Assembly (NCBI GenBank): GCA_031291755.1
Contig: JARLIK010000001.1
Span: forward strand, 1 to 64,000
Reading direction: 5' to 3'
Length of the DNA stretch: 64,000 nucleotides
Source of the DNA: Acidocella sp.
Lineage (GTDB): Bacteria > Pseudomonadota > Alphaproteobacteria > Acetobacterales > Acetobacteraceae
Shown: in pieces, positions 9,243 to 19,725 of the stretch
Layout of the letters: each line of letters begins with the position of its first letter
How positions within the stretch are numbered: position 1 is the first letter of the stretch
Made by a program: the position numbers and the translations under genes
Notes under the pieces: model-generated
Told to the model about the DNA's origin: nothing
The model's database searches: none
What the model saw: only the letters and a program-made list of their open reading frames with translations

Positions 9243-9418
9243 CCCCAGATCGTCATTGCGAGTGTGCAAAGCATACGCGACAATCCATCTTCCTAACAAC
9301 AAGCCATATGGGCCTGTAGGGCGGATAAGTGCAGCGCCTTTCGCCATTTTACGCGCAACATATCAAAAACAAAATACGTACCACCGGAGTTGCATTTGAA
9401 CGGGCTTAATTTTTGATA
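9243..9418. repeat. Intergenic repeat cluster between fumC and GT87 gene
   Basis: Two repeat-like units occupy this gap. At 9251-9289 is a CGTCATTGCGAG ... CGCGACAATCCATC unit of the dispersed palindromic type common between proteobacterial genes. At 9316-9348 is GTAGGGCGGATAAGTGCAGCG followed by CTTTCGCCATTT, the same architecture as the arms at 1040-1118. The surrounding sequence is AT-richer than the flanking genes. No terminator with a clear U-tract is visible after fumC. Confidence 0.6.
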
Positions 9419-10681
9419 TTAAAAACCAAGAAAGGAACTACGATTTTCTGCCCCATCTGGACTGTATTTTAATATCTTGGTTCTCGAAGCCATTTCTCTC
9501 CACACCATAAAAGCAGCAAAACCTACGACTAATGGCATAATGATAAAGCCACTCAGCGCTGCAATCACTCCCGAATAGCCAGGCGTTATCCATAGCAACG
9601 CATAAATTGGCTTTCTGCTATCTGGTGCACGTATGAATAACGCGGCCATGCCAATCGTGTAGCCGACAAGGTCATATAAATAGCCATAAGGGCTAATAAG
9701 GGCGGACAGACATAGGGTTAGAGCAACTCGTTCCAAGGCAAACTTGGTTGGTTTTCTCCATAAAATCCATGTCAATGCGAGCGAAATTGCGCTGCTTAAA
9801 GCCTGCAAAGTATAAGCCGTCATTAAATCGGCATGAAAACTTCTGGCCATAAAAAAAACTGTAGTTCCTGCGGCAAGTAAATTTTGATGAAATGGTGTTT
9901 GTAAAACGCGCACAGAACTCGGCTCTGCGACATCAATAAACCACTTCCAGACTTGCCATCCTTCTATCATACCAGACAGGCCAACCAAAATTACGATAGA
10001 TAAAATGCTCATAGCGAAAGCAGGAAAATATTTTGGTTGAATAAAAATTCCACCTAAAATCAAGCCAACTTGTGGTTTTATGCAAAGCAGTCCCGCCAAT
10101 CCGCCACTCAGAATAGGTTTTTTTCCACACCAGAGTAAAACGGCCACCAGCAACCCGCCTGTCAGCACACCATTCTGGCCCATGACAAAATTTTGGATCG
10201 AGGCAGGGCCGATAAGGCCCAAAAAAATACTTTTCCAGTCCAGTCCGCCATGCTTAAGCAGCAAAGTGGCCGCAAGCAACGAGGCAATATTCCAAAGGAA
10301 AAAGCTGACTTGTAATGGCACAATGGAAAACAACATGGCCAATATATTCATGGTCGGCGGATATAACCATTCTTGGGAAGGGTCTCCATTGCGGCCAAGG
10401 ATGTTTATTTGGAAGGTCGCTTGCAGCCAATGTGAGGATGCATCAGAAAAGCCGAAATGATTAAGCCGATTCAATACCAATAATTTTCCAACGTACCAAA
10501 ATCGCGCGAAATCCCCTTCGGGGAGATAATTCTGGATGGCGGTCATGACGTTACTATTTGGATTGTTCCACCAACCAATCATCACACGCACATCGCCTAA
10601 CAAAAAAAAGCAATACAGTAACCCGACGATTGTCAATGCGCCAATAGTGCCAACTCGCACCCCAATTATTTTAAGGCTCAT
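9419..10681 (-). CDS. Polytopic glycosyltransferase, GT87/DUF2029 family
   Basis: This 420-residue integral membrane protein has about ten to eleven hydrophobic segments. It matches GT87-type polyprenol-phosphate-sugar-dependent transferases: an N-terminal GDFARFWYVGKLL loop with the acidic residue expected for catalysis, EWLYPPTMNILA, NFVMGQNGVLTGGLL and LLCIKPQVGLILGG. These enzymes add mannose or other sugars to glycans on the periplasmic side. AGGTGG six bases before the ATG is a good ribosome binding site. Base composition is clearly lower in GC than flanking genes and repeats lie on both sides, so it may have been acquired laterally. The acceptor is unknown. Confidence 0.82.
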   Translation of the reverse strand: MSLKIIGVRVGTIGALTIVGLLYCFFLLGDVRVMIGWWNNPNSNVMTAIQNYLPEGDFARFWYVGKLLVLNRLNHFGFSDASSHWLQATFQINILGRNGDPSQEWLYPPTMNILAMLFSIVPLQVSFFLWNIASLLAATLLLKHGGLDWKSIFLGLIGPASIQNFVMGQNGVLTGGLLVAVLLWCGKKPILSGGLAGLLCIKPQVGLILGGIFIQPKYFPAFAMSILSIVILVGLSGMIEGWQVWKWFIDVAEPSSVRVLQTPFHQNLLAAGTTVFFMARSFHADLMTAYTLQALSSAISLALTWILWRKPTKFALERVALTLCLSALISPYGYLYDLVGYTIGMAALFIRAPDSRKPIYALLWITPGYSGVIAALSGFIIMPLVVGFAAFMVWREMASRTKILKYSPDGAENRSSFLGF

Positions 10682-10776
10682 AGGTTGCCACCTGTTGATA
10701 TCCTCGTATCAAATAACAGCGAAGGATCTCCGCGACAAATTTGAAGCAGAAAGCGGTAAATAGGTAAGCTTAACAT

Positions 10777-10850
10777 AACTTACCGACTTTCCGTGTCCTA
10801 AGAAACGTATCGGTAGGGCTTTGTTTATGTGAGTGCTTAGGTGGTAAGTT
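10777..10850. repeat. Nested inverted repeat in intergenic region
   Basis: AACTTACC at 10777-10784 pairs perfectly with GGTAAGTT at 10843-10850. Inside it CCTAAG at 10797-10802 pairs with CTTAGG at 10836-10841. The element sits between the GT87 start and the 3' end of the molybdopterin-binding gene, in AT-rich sequence. No function is assigned. The remainder of the gap 10682-10910 shows nothing recognisable. Confidence 0.45.
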
Positions 10851-10910
10851 GTCTGCTCCCGGCGATATGATGGTTCCCCAACGCCGCAAAGCCCTTTTAT
10901 ACCTTGAACT

Positions 10911-13205
10911 TTAAGCCGCCCTCGCGTGATTTATCGCCTCCCAGACCCGCTCCGGTGTCGCCGGCATATCCACCGTCCGCACCCCATCAACCTTCAACGC
11001 ATCCACAATCGCATTCACCACCGCCGGTGGGCTGCCCACAGCCCCAGCCTCGCCAGCGCCCTTTACCCCCAGCGGATTGGTCGTGCACGGAATTTCAATG
11101 AATTCCACCTCAATATCCGGCAAATCATCAGCCCGCGGCAGCGCATAATCCATAAAGCTGCCAGCCACCAACTGCCCGGACTCCTGGTCATACGAAACCC
11201 GCTCCAGCAGCGCCTGGCCAACGCCCTGCGCCACACCACCATGCACCTGGCCGCGCACAATCATCGGGTTCACCGCCTTGCCCACATCATCGATCACCAC
11301 ATATTTCATAATAGCAACAACCCCGGTCTCAGGGTCAATCTCCACCTCAGCCACATGGCAGCCATTGGTGAAGGTATGCGCATCAATCTTGGCAATCTCG
11401 GCAGTATCCAAAGCACCCGGCTTCACTTGCGCCAGCGTCATGATATCAACCCCGCGATCGGTTCCCACCACCGAGAACTTGCCCGCCGTAAACTCAATAT
11501 CCGCCACCGCCGCTTCCAAATATTCCCCAGCCTCAGCCTTACCTTTTTCAATCACGCTGGCGGCGGTCAGCAATATCGCTTGGCCTTCGGAATACAGGCT
11601 GCGTGCCCCGCCAGTGCCACCGCCCATCGGAATCGTATCAGTATCACCCTGGCGAATCCGCACCTTATCGCCATCAATTCCCAACTGATCAACGGTCAAC
11701 TGCACATAAGCCGTCTCATGCCCTTGCCCGGTGGATTGTGTGCCAACATACACATCCACAAACCCATCCTCGGCAAACTTAATCTCAGCCCGCTCGGTCG
11801 GCGCGCCACCGGTCGCTTCCAGATAATACGCCAGCCCAATGCCGCGCCGCTTGCCCAACTTCGCAGCCGCCGCCTGCCGGACCGGGAAGCCCGCCCAATC
11901 CGCCCGCTCAAGCGCTGCTTTCATCACCCGGGCAAAATCACCGGAATCATAAGTCTGTTTCATCACCGTGGTATAGGGCATCGCCGAGGGTGGCACGATG
12001 TTGCGCATCCGCAACTCAATCCGGTCAATCTCCACCTCGGCCGCCGCTGTGTCAATCAACCGCTCAACCAGATAATTACTCTCAGGCCGGCCCGCGCCCC
12101 GGTACGCATCCACCGGCACCGTATTGGTGAAAGCTCCTAAAACATTCAGGTAAATTGCCTTGAAATCATAAATACTGGCCAGTACCTTGGCGCCCAGCAG
12201 GGTGGGAATCAGCGGCGCAAAGTTTGAGAGATAAGCCCCCATATTCGCCACGGTGCGAATCCGCATGGCAATAAATTTGCCATCCTTATCCAGCGCCAAT
12301 TCTGCCTGTGAGAGATGATCGCGCCCATGCGTATCGGATAAAAACGCTTCTGAGCGTTCCGACGCCCACCGCACCGGATGTCCCAATTTACGCGCCGCAT
12401 AACAAACCAGCACATGCTCGGCGTATAAAAACAGCTTCATCCCAAACCCGCCGCCCACATCCGGCGTGATCACCCGGAAGGCTTTGGGGTCCACTTTGAA
12501 AATGGCCTCGGCCAGCATGTTGCGAATGCCCCAGCCGCCCTGGGTATTGGTGGTCAGCGTCCAGCGGTCATTCTCATAAACCGCCAGTGCCGCCCGCGCC
12601 TCCATCGACGCCACCACAATCCGGTTATTCACCAAATTCAGCTTGGTCACATGGTGGGCGCTGGCAAATAGCGCATCCACCTCCGCCTTATCGCCAAAGT
12701 CCCAGTCAAACGCAGTGTTGTTCGGTGCTTCCGGCCATAGCTGCGGCGCTGATGGGTCAAGCGCGTCCGCCAGTTCGGTAACCGAATTCACCCCGTCATA
12801 ATCAACCATCACCAGCTCAGCGGCATCCCGTGCAATCTGGATGGTCTCAGCGACAATAAACGCCACCGGGTCGCCCACATGGCGCACCATATCCACCGCC
12901 AGCACCGGGTGCGGCACGCTGGCACGCGGCGAGCCATCACGGTTTTTCAGCGGGATATTGCATGGCAACCCGCCAATTCCGTCGGCGGCCAAATCCGCCC
13001 CGGTATAAACCGCCGCCACACCCGGCAACGCCCGCGCGTCTGTGGCATCAACCTTCAATATCCGCGCCGCCGCGTAGCCGCTACGCAGCACATATCCAAA
13101 CAACGCACCGGGTGCCGCCACATCATCGGTATAGCGCCCATGACCCAGCAAAAGCCTGGGGTCCTCAACCCTGCGTACCGGTTGCGCCATGCCAAATTTC
13201 GTCAT
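10911..13205 (-). CDS. Xanthine dehydrogenase-family molybdopterin-binding (large) subunit
   Basis: The 764-residue protein starts at ATG 13203-13205, with CAGGAG eight bases upstream. A longer in-frame start at 13322 would add 39 unrelated residues. The N-terminus (GMAQPVRRVEDPRLLLGHGRYTDD) is typical of CoxL/XdhB-like large subunits. The loop AYRGAGRPESNYLVER (about 363-378) places it with the non-CO-oxidising members, since true CO dehydrogenase has AYRCSFR. The C-terminal GAGEAGAVGSPP (about 714-725) carries the catalytic Glu. Such subunits bind the molybdenum cofactor and hydroxylate aldehydes or N-heterocycles. The usual FAD and 2Fe-2S partner subunits are absent from the window, so the substrate and partners are unknown. 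Confidence 0.88.
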   Translation of the reverse strand: MTKFGMAQPVRRVEDPRLLLGHGRYTDDVAAPGALFGYVLRSGYAAARILKVDATDARALPGVAAVYTGADLAADGIGGLPCNIPLKNRDGSPRASVPHPVLAVDMVRHVGDPVAFIVAETIQIARDAAELVMVDYDGVNSVTELADALDPSAPQLWPEAPNNTAFDWDFGDKAEVDALFASAHHVTKLNLVNNRIVVASMEARAALAVYENDRWTLTTNTQGGWGIRNMLAEAIFKVDPKAFRVITPDVGGGFGMKLFLYAEHVLVCYAARKLGHPVRWASERSEAFLSDTHGRDHLSQAELALDKDGKFIAMRIRTVANMGAYLSNFAPLIPTLLGAKVLASIYDFKAIYLNVLGAFTNTVPVDAYRGAGRPESNYLVERLIDTAAAEVEIDRIELRMRNIVPPSAMPYTTVMKQTYDSGDFARVMKAALERADWAGFPVRQAAAAKLGKRRGIGLAYYLEATGGAPTERAEIKFAEDGFVDVYVGTQSTGQGHETAYVQLTVDQLGIDGDKVRIRQGDTDTIPMGGGTGGARSLYSEGQAILLTAASVIEKGKAEAGEYLEAAVADIEFTAGKFSVVGTDRGVDIMTLAQVKPGALDTAEIAKIDAHTFTNGCHVAEVEIDPETGVVAIMKYVVIDDVGKAVNPMIVRGQVHGGVAQGVGQALLERVSYDQESGQLVAGSFMDYALPRADDLPDIEVEFIEIPCTTNPLGVKGAGEAGAVGSPPAVVNAIVDALKVDGVRTVDMPATPERVWEAINHARAA

Positions 13206-13263
13206 CCCGATGCTCCTGCTGTGCGTTGCAACATTATATGGGGATGAACCTGAAAAAGTAAGG

Positions 13264-16200
13264 CTATTCCCGCTTCTTGCGTGGCTTAAAATACCGCTCA
13301 CTGATGGCCTGGAACATCGCATACAGCAGTGGGATCACGAAAATCCCGATCGCGCTGGCGGCAATCATCCCAAAAAACACCGGCGTGCCTAGCGACCTCC
13401 GGCTGATCTGCGCCGCCCCGGTTGCTACCACCAGCGGCAACAGGCCGAATACAAAGGCAATCGAGGTCATCATTACGGCGCGGAACCGCATCCGCGCTCC
13501 CGCTTCGGCGGCTTCCAAAATTGGCATGCCTTCCTCGCGGCGGTCCTTGGCGAACTCCACAATCAGAATGCCGTTTTTCGCTGCCAGCGCAATCAGCGTC
13601 ACCATGCCGATCTGCGCGTACAAATTCACATTCAGCCCGCACAATGCAACCCCCAGCATCGCGCCAAACACACCCACCACCACTGAGAGCAGCACCGGGA
13701 TCGGAATAATCCAGCTCTCATAAAGGGCTACCAGAAAGAGGTATGCGAACAGCACCGAGAGACCCAAAATCGGCCCGGTCTGCCCGGCGGCAGAAAGTTC
13801 CTGATACGCCGTGCCGGTCCATTCATAGGCAAACCCGGCCGGCAGCGTGCGCGCTGAAATATCCGCCATCGCGGTCAATGAATCCCCCGAGGACACATTC
13901 GGCCCCGGTGTGCCGATGATGGGTATCGCTTCCACGTCGTTGTAGCGCGAGATAATCTGCGGCTCCAGAATAGTGCTCACTGTTGCCAGCGAGCGCATGG
14001 GAATCATCGCCCCCGACTGGCTCCGCACATAGCTCTGGAAAATCGCATCCGGTGTATCGCGGTTGGAGGCCACGCCTTCAATGTTAACTTGCCAGATTCG
14101 CCCATATAGGTTGAACTGATTGACAAAATAGCCGCCAAGTGTCGCCTGCAACGTAGTGAATATATCATTGATATTCACCCCCAGCGCCTCCGCTTTGGTG
14201 CGGTCAACCTTCAAGTAAATAGCAGGGTTATTGGCATTATATGTCGAGAACACATGGCTCAGGCGCTTATCTTGGTTGGCATTCACCAGCAGCCCATTGA
14301 GCACACTTTGGAACTGTGACTGCGAGGCCCCCTGGGTATTTTCCAACTCATACTGAAACCCGCCATTGGTCGAAAGACCGATGATCGGCGGTAGGTTGAA
14401 CGCCACCAATTGTGCGCTTTGCAACTGACTGCCAATGGCAAATACATGCTTAATGGCTTCATCAACCCCATTGGCGAAACCTGGGCGTTCCGAAAATGGC
14501 TTGAGACGCACCACAATAAATGCGGCGTTCGATTCCGTGGTGCCATCCAGCAGCGAAAACCCGATGATCGAAATCACCTGCTGCACTTGCGGCAATTTGC
14601 GCACCTCATCGGTCAGCTTATCAGCCACCACCTCGGTCCGGTTCACTGAAGCTCCCGGCGGTAAGGTCACCTGCGCAAAAAACGCCCCCTGGTCTTCGGT
14701 CGGCAAAAATCCGCCTGGCGTGATGTATGAAATAACCCCGGCACCCACGGCAAACACCAGGATCACCACCACGCCAATCCAGGATTTACGCAGCATCCGC
14801 CTCACGACATTGGAATAGCCGTTACGCGTATGGTCAATGCCGTTCAGAATCCGTCCCAAAATTCCGTGCCGCGCATGTTGCGGCTTAATAAGCAACGCGC
14901 ACAGCGCCGGCGAGAGCGTCAGCGCATTGGTCGCTGAAATCAGCATGGCCACGCTCACGGTGAAGGCAAATTGCTGGAATAACAGCCCGGACAGCCCAGG
15001 GATAAACGCAATCGGCACAAACACTGAAAGCAGCACCAGCGAGATCGCGATAATCGGCGCGGTGATCTGCGTCATCGCCAGCTTGGTGGCGGCATTGGCA
15101 CTCATCTCCGGATGTGCTGCCATCACCCGCTCAACATTCTCCACCACCACGATGGCATCATCCACCACAATCCCGGTCGCCACCACCAAGGCCAGCAATG
15201 TCACGGTGTTGGCGGAAAATCCAAACGCCAGCATAAATGCAAAGGCACCAATCAGCGCGATCGGCACCACCACCATCGGCACAATCGTCGCCCGCCAGTC
15301 ACCAAGGAATAAAAACACCACCAGCACCACCAGCGTAAAGGCTTCCGCCAGCGTGGTCTCAACCTCATGGATGGTATCAAGCACAAAGGCCGAGGTGTCA
15401 TAGACCGTGGTAATCTGCAGACTCGGCGGTGCCTGTTTTTGCAGCACCGCAATTTCTTTCTGAATCGCCGCCGAGGTACTCACCGCGTTGGCGCCGGGTG
15501 CCAGATAAATCCCCATCGCCAGACCGGCATTATTATCAATCTTGTTAATCCGGTTCTGAGTCTGCGCCCCCAAAACCACGGTCGCGACATCCTTCAGCCG
15601 CAACAGTGACCCATCCGGATTGGAGCGGATCACGATATTGCCAAACTGTTCCGGCGTGGAAAGCCGCCCTTGCGTCTCCACGGTCATCTGCATTTGCTGG
15701 TCATTGGCGTCCGGCGGCATCCCTATCGCCCCAACCGGCGCCTGGATATTCTGCTGCTGCAAAGCCGTGATAATATCTCCCGGCGTCAGCCCCAACTGGG
15801 TCAGCCGGTTGGTGTTATAATTGATCCGCATTGAATAATTCTGCGCACCAAACAAAAATGCCTGGCCGACACCTGGCACGCGTGAGAGTGGGTCCAGCAG
15901 ATTGATCGTCGCATAATTGGAAATCTGCAGAGGCGTTAACTTGTTGCCCGGGCTGGAGACAAACAAAAACGCCAATACTGCGGCCGAGCGCTTGCGCACC
16001 ACAATGCCTTCCTGCTGCACCTGGGTCGGCAATTGCGATGTTGCCTGCTGCACCGCATTGGTTACGTTCACCGTATCAATATCCGGGTTCGAGCCCACCC
16101 GGAAGGTCACCGTCAGCGCGTAACTGCCGTCATTGGCGCTGGTTGATGACATATAGATTTCATCATTGATCCCGTTCACCGCCTCCTCAATCGGCTCGGC

Positions 16201-16386
16201 CACGGTGTCTTCCACCACCTTTGCCGAAGCGCCCGGATACGTCACGGTCACCTGCACCTGCGGCGGCACGATCGAGGGAAACTGCGCCACCGGAATTCGC
16301 GTCAGCGCAATGCCGCCGGCCAGCGTGATAATCAGCGCGATCACAATCGCAAAGCGCGGCCGATCAATAAAGAATGCTGAAAACAT
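13264..16386 (-). CDS. RND multidrug efflux permease (HAE1/AcrB-like)
   Basis: This 1040-residue protein has full AcrB-type length, with an N-terminal transmembrane helix ([23 protein letters not shown]), two large periplasmic loops and two blocks of transmembrane helices. The proton-relay aspartate pair is visible in TM4 ([13 protein letters not shown], about residues 407-408). The protein pumps lipophilic compounds out using the proton gradient, as a trimer in the inner membrane. It starts four bases after the stop of the membrane-fusion gene, so the two form an operon. No outer-membrane factor follows directly; the NodT-type channel at 39570 or a TolC elsewhere could serve. Substrates are not readable from sequence. 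Confidence 0.95.
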   Translation of the reverse strand: MFSAFFIDRPRFAIVIALIITLAGGIALTRIPVAQFPSIVPPQVQVTVTYPGASAKVVEDTVAEPIEEAVNGINDEIYMSSTSANDGSYALTVTFRVGSNPDIDTVNVTNAVQQATSQLPTQVQQEGIVVRKRSAAVLAFLFVSSPGNKLTPLQISNYATINLLDPLSRVPGVGQAFLFGAQNYSMRINYNTNRLTQLGLTPGDIITALQQQNIQAPVGAIGMPPDANDQQMQMTVETQGRLSTPEQFGNIVIRSNPDGSLLRLKDVATVVLGAQTQNRINKIDNNAGLAMGIYLAPGANAVSTSAAIQKEIAVLQKQAPPSLQITTVYDTSAFVLDTIHEVETTLAEAFTLVVLVVFLFLGDWRATIVPMVVVPIALIGAFAFMLAFGFSANTVTLLALVVATGIVVDDAIVVVENVERVMAAHPEMSANAATKLAMTQITAPIIAISLVLLSVFVPIAFIPGLSGLLFQQFAFTVSVAMLISATNALTLSPALCALLIKPQHARHGILGRILNGIDHTRNGYSNVVRRMLRKSWIGVVVILVFAVGAGVISYITPGGFLPTEDQGAFFAQVTLPPGASVNRTEVVADKLTDEVRKLPQVQQVISIIGFSLLDGTTESNAAFIVVRLKPFSERPGFANGVDEAIKHVFAIGSQLQSAQLVAFNLPPIIGLSTNGGFQYELENTQGASQSQFQSVLNGLLVNANQDKRLSHVFSTYNANNPAIYLKVDRTKAEALGVNINDIFTTLQATLGGYFVNQFNLYGRIWQVNIEGVASNRDTPDAIFQSYVRSQSGAMIPMRSLATVSTILEPQIISRYNDVEAIPIIGTPGPNVSSGDSLTAMADISARTLPAGFAYEWTGTAYQELSAAGQTGPILGLSVLFAYLFLVALYESWIIPIPVLLSVVVGVFGAMLGVALCGLNVNLYAQIGMVTLIALAAKNGILIVEFAKDRREEGMPILEAAEAGARMRFRAVMMTSIAFVFGLLPLVVATGAAQISRRSLGTPVFFGMIAASAIGIFVIPLLYAMFQAISERYFKPRKKRE

Positions 16387-16390
16387 GCGG

Positions 16391-17533
16391 CTATTTCGCC
16401 GGTTTCGGGTTTACGATCATTCCTGGATGCACCCGTTGGATGCCATCCACAATCACCTGGTCTCCCGCGCTCAGCCCTTTGACAATCTGCACGCTGTCAT
16501 TGGTATTGGCGCCCATCACCACCGTCTGCCGGATAACTTTATTGTCATTACCCAATTTCAGCACATAATCACCAAGCTGGTCGGTAATTACGGCATCGCG
16601 CGGCACCACAATCTGGTTCTGCGGGTTGCGGTTGCGCAAAATCACCGTGACAAACTCACCCGCGGTCAACTCACGCGCCGCGCCTGGCACATTGCCGGCC
16701 CCCTGCAGCGGCGGGTTGGCAATCGTGCCGCGCCAGTTCAGCGTATCGGTGGTGGTGGTGATCTGGTTATTGATGAAATCAATCGTGCCGGTCTGCCCAT
16801 ACATCCGTCCGTCCGGCAGTTGCAGCAATAAATCAATGCCTTTCAGCCCGCCTTGCGCCAGCGCCATGTTACGGAATTTCAGCGCATCCACAACCGGCAA
16901 CGCAAAGGTCACATAAACCGGGTCCTCGCTCACAATGGTATCCAGCATCCCGCTGGTCGGTCCCACCACATTGCCGACATTTACCGTGGTCGCGCCGATT
17001 TGCCCGTCCAACGGTGAGCGTATCTCGGTGTAGCCCAAATTAATCTGCGCGGTTTGCAGTTGCGCCTTGGCTTCATCAATCTGCGCCGTGTCGCTCAGCG
17101 CGGTTGCCTTCGCCGCATCCACGGTCGACTGCTGCCCCGCCGGCGTGCGCAACAGCGCTTCAGCCCGCTGCAATGTAACATTAGCGTTTTGCGACTGCGC
17201 AATTGCCGCCTCAACCTGCGCTTGCGCCTGCGCCACCGCCGCCTGATAGGGGGCTTGCTCAATCACATAAAGCAACTGCCCGGCTTTCACGTCGTCGCCG
17301 TCTTTGAAATTCTGGGATTCCAGATATCCGGTGACCCGGGCATTCAACTGCACGGTATCGGTCGCCGCAATCCGCCCCACATATGATTGCTGGGCGTAAA
17401 CCGGCTGTTCGCTTACGCTCATCACCGATACCACTGGCGGCGGCGGATTGGCGCTCTGGGCCAAAGCGGGCGCGTTCGACATCAGCAACCCTGGCAAAAT
17501 CAATCCCGCCAGACGGAAAGTTTTTCGATTCAT
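16391..17533 (-). CDS. RND efflux periplasmic adaptor (membrane fusion protein)
   Basis: The 380-residue secreted protein has a signal peptide ([26 protein letters not shown]) and the AcrA/MexE order of elements: a barrel-sandwich half ([32 protein letters not shown]), an alpha-hairpin rich in Ala/Gln (about 95-170), the second lipoyl half ([27 protein letters not shown]) and a beta-barrel with C-terminal membrane-proximal domain. There is no lipobox, so it is probably soluble or loosely attached. It bridges the RND permease encoded immediately downstream to an outer-membrane channel. No dedicated regulator gene is adjacent; the MFS gene upstream is divergent. Confidence 0.94.
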   Translation of the reverse strand: MNRKTFRLAGLILPGLLMSNAPALAQSANPPPPVVSVMSVSEQPVYAQQSYVGRIAATDTVQLNARVTGYLESQNFKDGDDVKAGQLLYVIEQAPYQAAVAQAQAQVEAAIAQSQNANVTLQRAEALLRTPAGQQSTVDAAKATALSDTAQIDEAKAQLQTAQINLGYTEIRSPLDGQIGATTVNVGNVVGPTSGMLDTIVSEDPVYVTFALPVVDALKFRNMALAQGGLKGIDLLLQLPDGRMYGQTGTIDFINNQITTTTDTLNWRGTIANPPLQGAGNVPGAARELTAGEFVTVILRNRNPQNQIVVPRDAVITDQLGDYVLKLGNDNKVIRQTVVMGANTNDSVQIVKGLSAGDQVIVDGIQRVHPGMIVNPKPAK

Positions 17534-17703
17534 CCGGACCCCAAGTATTTTTTACGCTAACGCCGCACCATGCTGATTTGCACGTCGCCGATCCGCCAGC
17601 CATTGCGCTAATATGGGCCGACGCCGGGTTGGTCAATAAGTCTGCCATTATGTCAGGCCCGATCATTTGGCGGGTGGCCGGGCTGCGTTCAAGCTTCTAA
17701 AGC

Positions 17704-18858
17704 ATGCCCATGAACCGGGCCCGACTCTTCATCGCCATTGCGGGCGCCTTTCTCTCCGCTGCCTCATTCTGGATGTCGCTACCCCTCATAGCCGTATCCC
17801 TGCGCCGCGATGGGGTAAGCGATCTATGGGTCGGCCTGATCTCAGGACTGCCCTGGGTGGGGCTGCTGACGGTCCTGCCGCTGGTTCCGCGCCTTATCAG
17901 GCGGATCGGCCTGCAGCGCACAGTGCTGAGCGGTATGCTGATCTCAATTTTGGTGTTCGTCGGCTTCGCCAGCACCCGTTCGGTGGTTATCTGGAGTGTC
18001 CTGTTCTGCATCCAAGGTGCCACGCTGGGGCTGCGCTGGGCCGCTATGGACACCTGGATCAACGGCGCCGTGCCGGACCATGCCCGTGGCCGCCTGGTGG
18101 GGCTGTATGAGCTGGTGGCCAGCGGCTCGATCGCCGCCGGCCCGGCCTGCCTGGTATTTCTCGGCAATAGCGGGTCGCTGCCATTTATTTTCTGCGCCGC
18201 CATCGTCACACTGGCCTCAGTGTTGCTACTGATCGCCGGACGCGAAACCGCCATCAAGGTCCGCGCCAAAATCCAGCTCTCAGTTTGGCGTATTCTCAGC
18301 CTGGAGCGCGCCGCCTTTGTCGCCATCGCGCTTGTAGGCGTCACTGAGGCCTGTAACCTATCCCTGTTGCCATTATTTGCCCTCGGCTCAGGCGCATCGG
18401 CTTCCGCCGCTTCGATGTATCTGGTCATCATGCAGGGCGCCGGGGCCGCAGGCGCGTTTCTGTTCGGGTTTTTGGCCGACAAATTCAACCGCCCGGCCAT
18501 CTTGCTCGGCACCGGCTTCATCACCATCGCCGCGCCGCTGGCCCTGCCGCTACTCTACCCCAGCCTATTCTTATGGCCGCTGCTGCTGGCCTGGGGTTTG
18601 GCCATCGGCGGCATGTTCACCCTGGGCATGATCGTCCTGGGCGCCCGCTTCAAGGGCAACGCGCTGGCCTCCGCGGTGGCGCTCTCAGTGGCAGTTTACA
18701 CCATCGGCGGCATCCTCGGTCCGCCCGCCATGGGCGCCCTGATGGCCAGATTCGGCGCCTTCGGCCTGCCTTACGGCCTGGCCGCCATCGCTCTGCTCAG
18801 CGTGGCCTCAGCCGCTTGTTTTGAAGTTTTGCGCCCGCATATGGTAATAGCCCCCTGA
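17704..18858 (+). CDS. MFS transporter
   Basis: This 384-residue protein has twelve predicted membrane helices in two halves. It begins MPMNRARLFIAIAGAFLSAASFWMSLPLIAVSL, and its loops include GDKs-like RLIRRIGLQRT after TM2 and DHARGRLVGLYELVASG in the first half. It resembles small sugar/drug facilitator MFS proteins; the substrate is unknown. The gene ends 20 bases before map on the same strand, so the two may be co-transcribed. A second ATG two codons later is equally possible as start, as no strong ribosome binding site is present. The region 17534-17703 upstream is the divergent promoter space with the RND operon and shows no clear operator. Confidence 0.8.
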   Translation: MPMNRARLFIAIAGAFLSAASFWMSLPLIAVSLRRDGVSDLWVGLISGLPWVGLLTVLPLVPRLIRRIGLQRTVLSGMLISILVFVGFASTRSVVIWSVLFCIQGATLGLRWAAMDTWINGAVPDHARGRLVGLYELVASGSIAAGPACLVFLGNSGSLPFIFCAAIVTLASVLLLIAGRETAIKVRAKIQLSVWRILSLERAAFVAIALVGVTEACNLSLLPLFALGSGASASAASMYLVIMQGAGAAGAFLFGFLADKFNRPAILLGTGFITIAAPLALPLLYPSLFLWPLLLAWGLAIGGMFTLGMIVLGARFKGNALASAVALSVAVYTIGGILGPPAMGALMARFGAFGLPYGLAAIALLSVASAACFEVLRPHMVIAP

Positions 18859-18878
18859 GAGTTCAGAGAAAGATTATC

Positions 18879-19682
18879 ATGATGGATGGCGGAGCCGATT
18901 CCCGGCGGATTAGAATATACGATTCTGAAGATTTCGGCCCGATGCGAGACGCTGGCCGTCTGGCCGCCGAAACTCTGGATATGATCGGCCCGTACGTGGT
19001 GCCAGGTGTCACTACCGAGACGCTGAATACGCTCTGTCACGAGTTCATCATGGCCCATAACGCCATCCCAGCGCCGCTGAATTACCGTGGCTTCCCGAAA
19101 TCCATCTGCACCTCGATCAATCACGTGGTCTGTCACGGCATTCCGGGCGATAAAAAACTGTTGGACGGTGATATCGTGAACATCGACGTCACAGTCATCC
19201 TGGAAGGCTGGTTCGGCGATTCCAGCCGGATGTATGTGGCAGGCACCGCCAACACCCGTGCCAAGCGCCTGATCGATATTACCTACGAGTCCCTGATGCG
19301 CGGCATCGCGGTGGTCAAACCCGGTGCCACCTTCGGCGATGTCGGCCATGCCATCCAAAAATTTGTGGAATCCCATCGCTATTCGGTGGTGCGGGACTTC
19401 TGCGGCCACGGTATTGGCCGGCAGTTCCACGAACCCCCCAATGTGTTACACTTTGGCCGCCCTGGCGAAGGCCCAGTTTTCAAACCCGGAATGTTCTTCA
19501 CCATCGAGCCGATGGTGAATGCCGGCCGGCCGGAAGTGAAAATCCTCGAGGACGGCTGGACGGCCGTCACCCGCGATCGCACTCTCTCAGCCCAGTTCGA
19601 GCACATGGTGGGCGTCACCAAAACCGGCTGCGAGATTTTCACCTTATCCCCGGCCGGCTATACGGTCCCACCGTACGTCTGA
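18879..19682 (+). CDS. map: Type I methionine aminopeptidase
   Basis: The 267-residue cytosolic enzyme removes the initiator Met from nascent proteins. All metal ligands of the family are visible: Asp in DGDIVNIDVT, Asp in GWFGDSSRM, His in CGHGIGRQFHEPP, Glu in MFFTIEPMVN and Glu in SAQFEHMVGVT. The substrate-pocket motif NHVVCHGIP is also present. It starts 20 bases after the MFS gene. A REP-like hairpin follows the stop. It is an essential housekeeping gene in most bacteria. Confidence 0.97.
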   Translation: MMDGGADSRRIRIYDSEDFGPMRDAGRLAAETLDMIGPYVVPGVTTETLNTLCHEFIMAHNAIPAPLNYRGFPKSICTSINHVVCHGIPGDKKLLDGDIVNIDVTVILEGWFGDSSRMYVAGTANTRAKRLIDITYESLMRGIAVVKPGATFGDVGHAIQKFVESHRYSVVRDFCGHGIGRQFHEPPNVLHFGRPGEGPVFKPGMFFTIEPMVNAGRPEVKILEDGWTAVTRDRTLSAQFEHMVGVTKTGCEIFTLSPAGYTVPPYV

Positions 19683-19688
19683 CCCATG

Positions 19689-19716
19689 GTCATCCCGCGC
19701 AAGCGGGGACCTCCCC
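19689..19716. repeat. REP-like hairpin between map and DUF3833 gene
   Basis: TCCCGC (19693-19698), loop GCAA, then GCGGGG (19703-19708) form a short stem inside a GTCATCCCGCGCAAGCGGGG unit, a common dispersed element of proteobacterial intergenic DNA. It separates two convergent genes and may help stop transcription from both sides, although there is no U-tract. Confidence 0.55.
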
Positions 19717-19725
19717 ATCTTCCGG

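Noticed and set aside
10682-10910. Insertion-sequence ends
   Set aside because: Inverted repeats are present, but there is no transposase frame and no flanking target duplication could be identified.
10926-12140. 404-codon open frame on the plus strand
   Set aside because: It lies entirely antisense to the well-supported molybdopterin-binding gene. The translation is rich in Arg, His and Asn with no domain pattern, typical of a GC-rich shadow frame.
14837-15403. 188-codon plus-strand frame rich in Thr, Ser and Ile
   Set aside because: It is antisense to the RND permease, and the low-complexity composition mirrors the transmembrane codons of the real gene.
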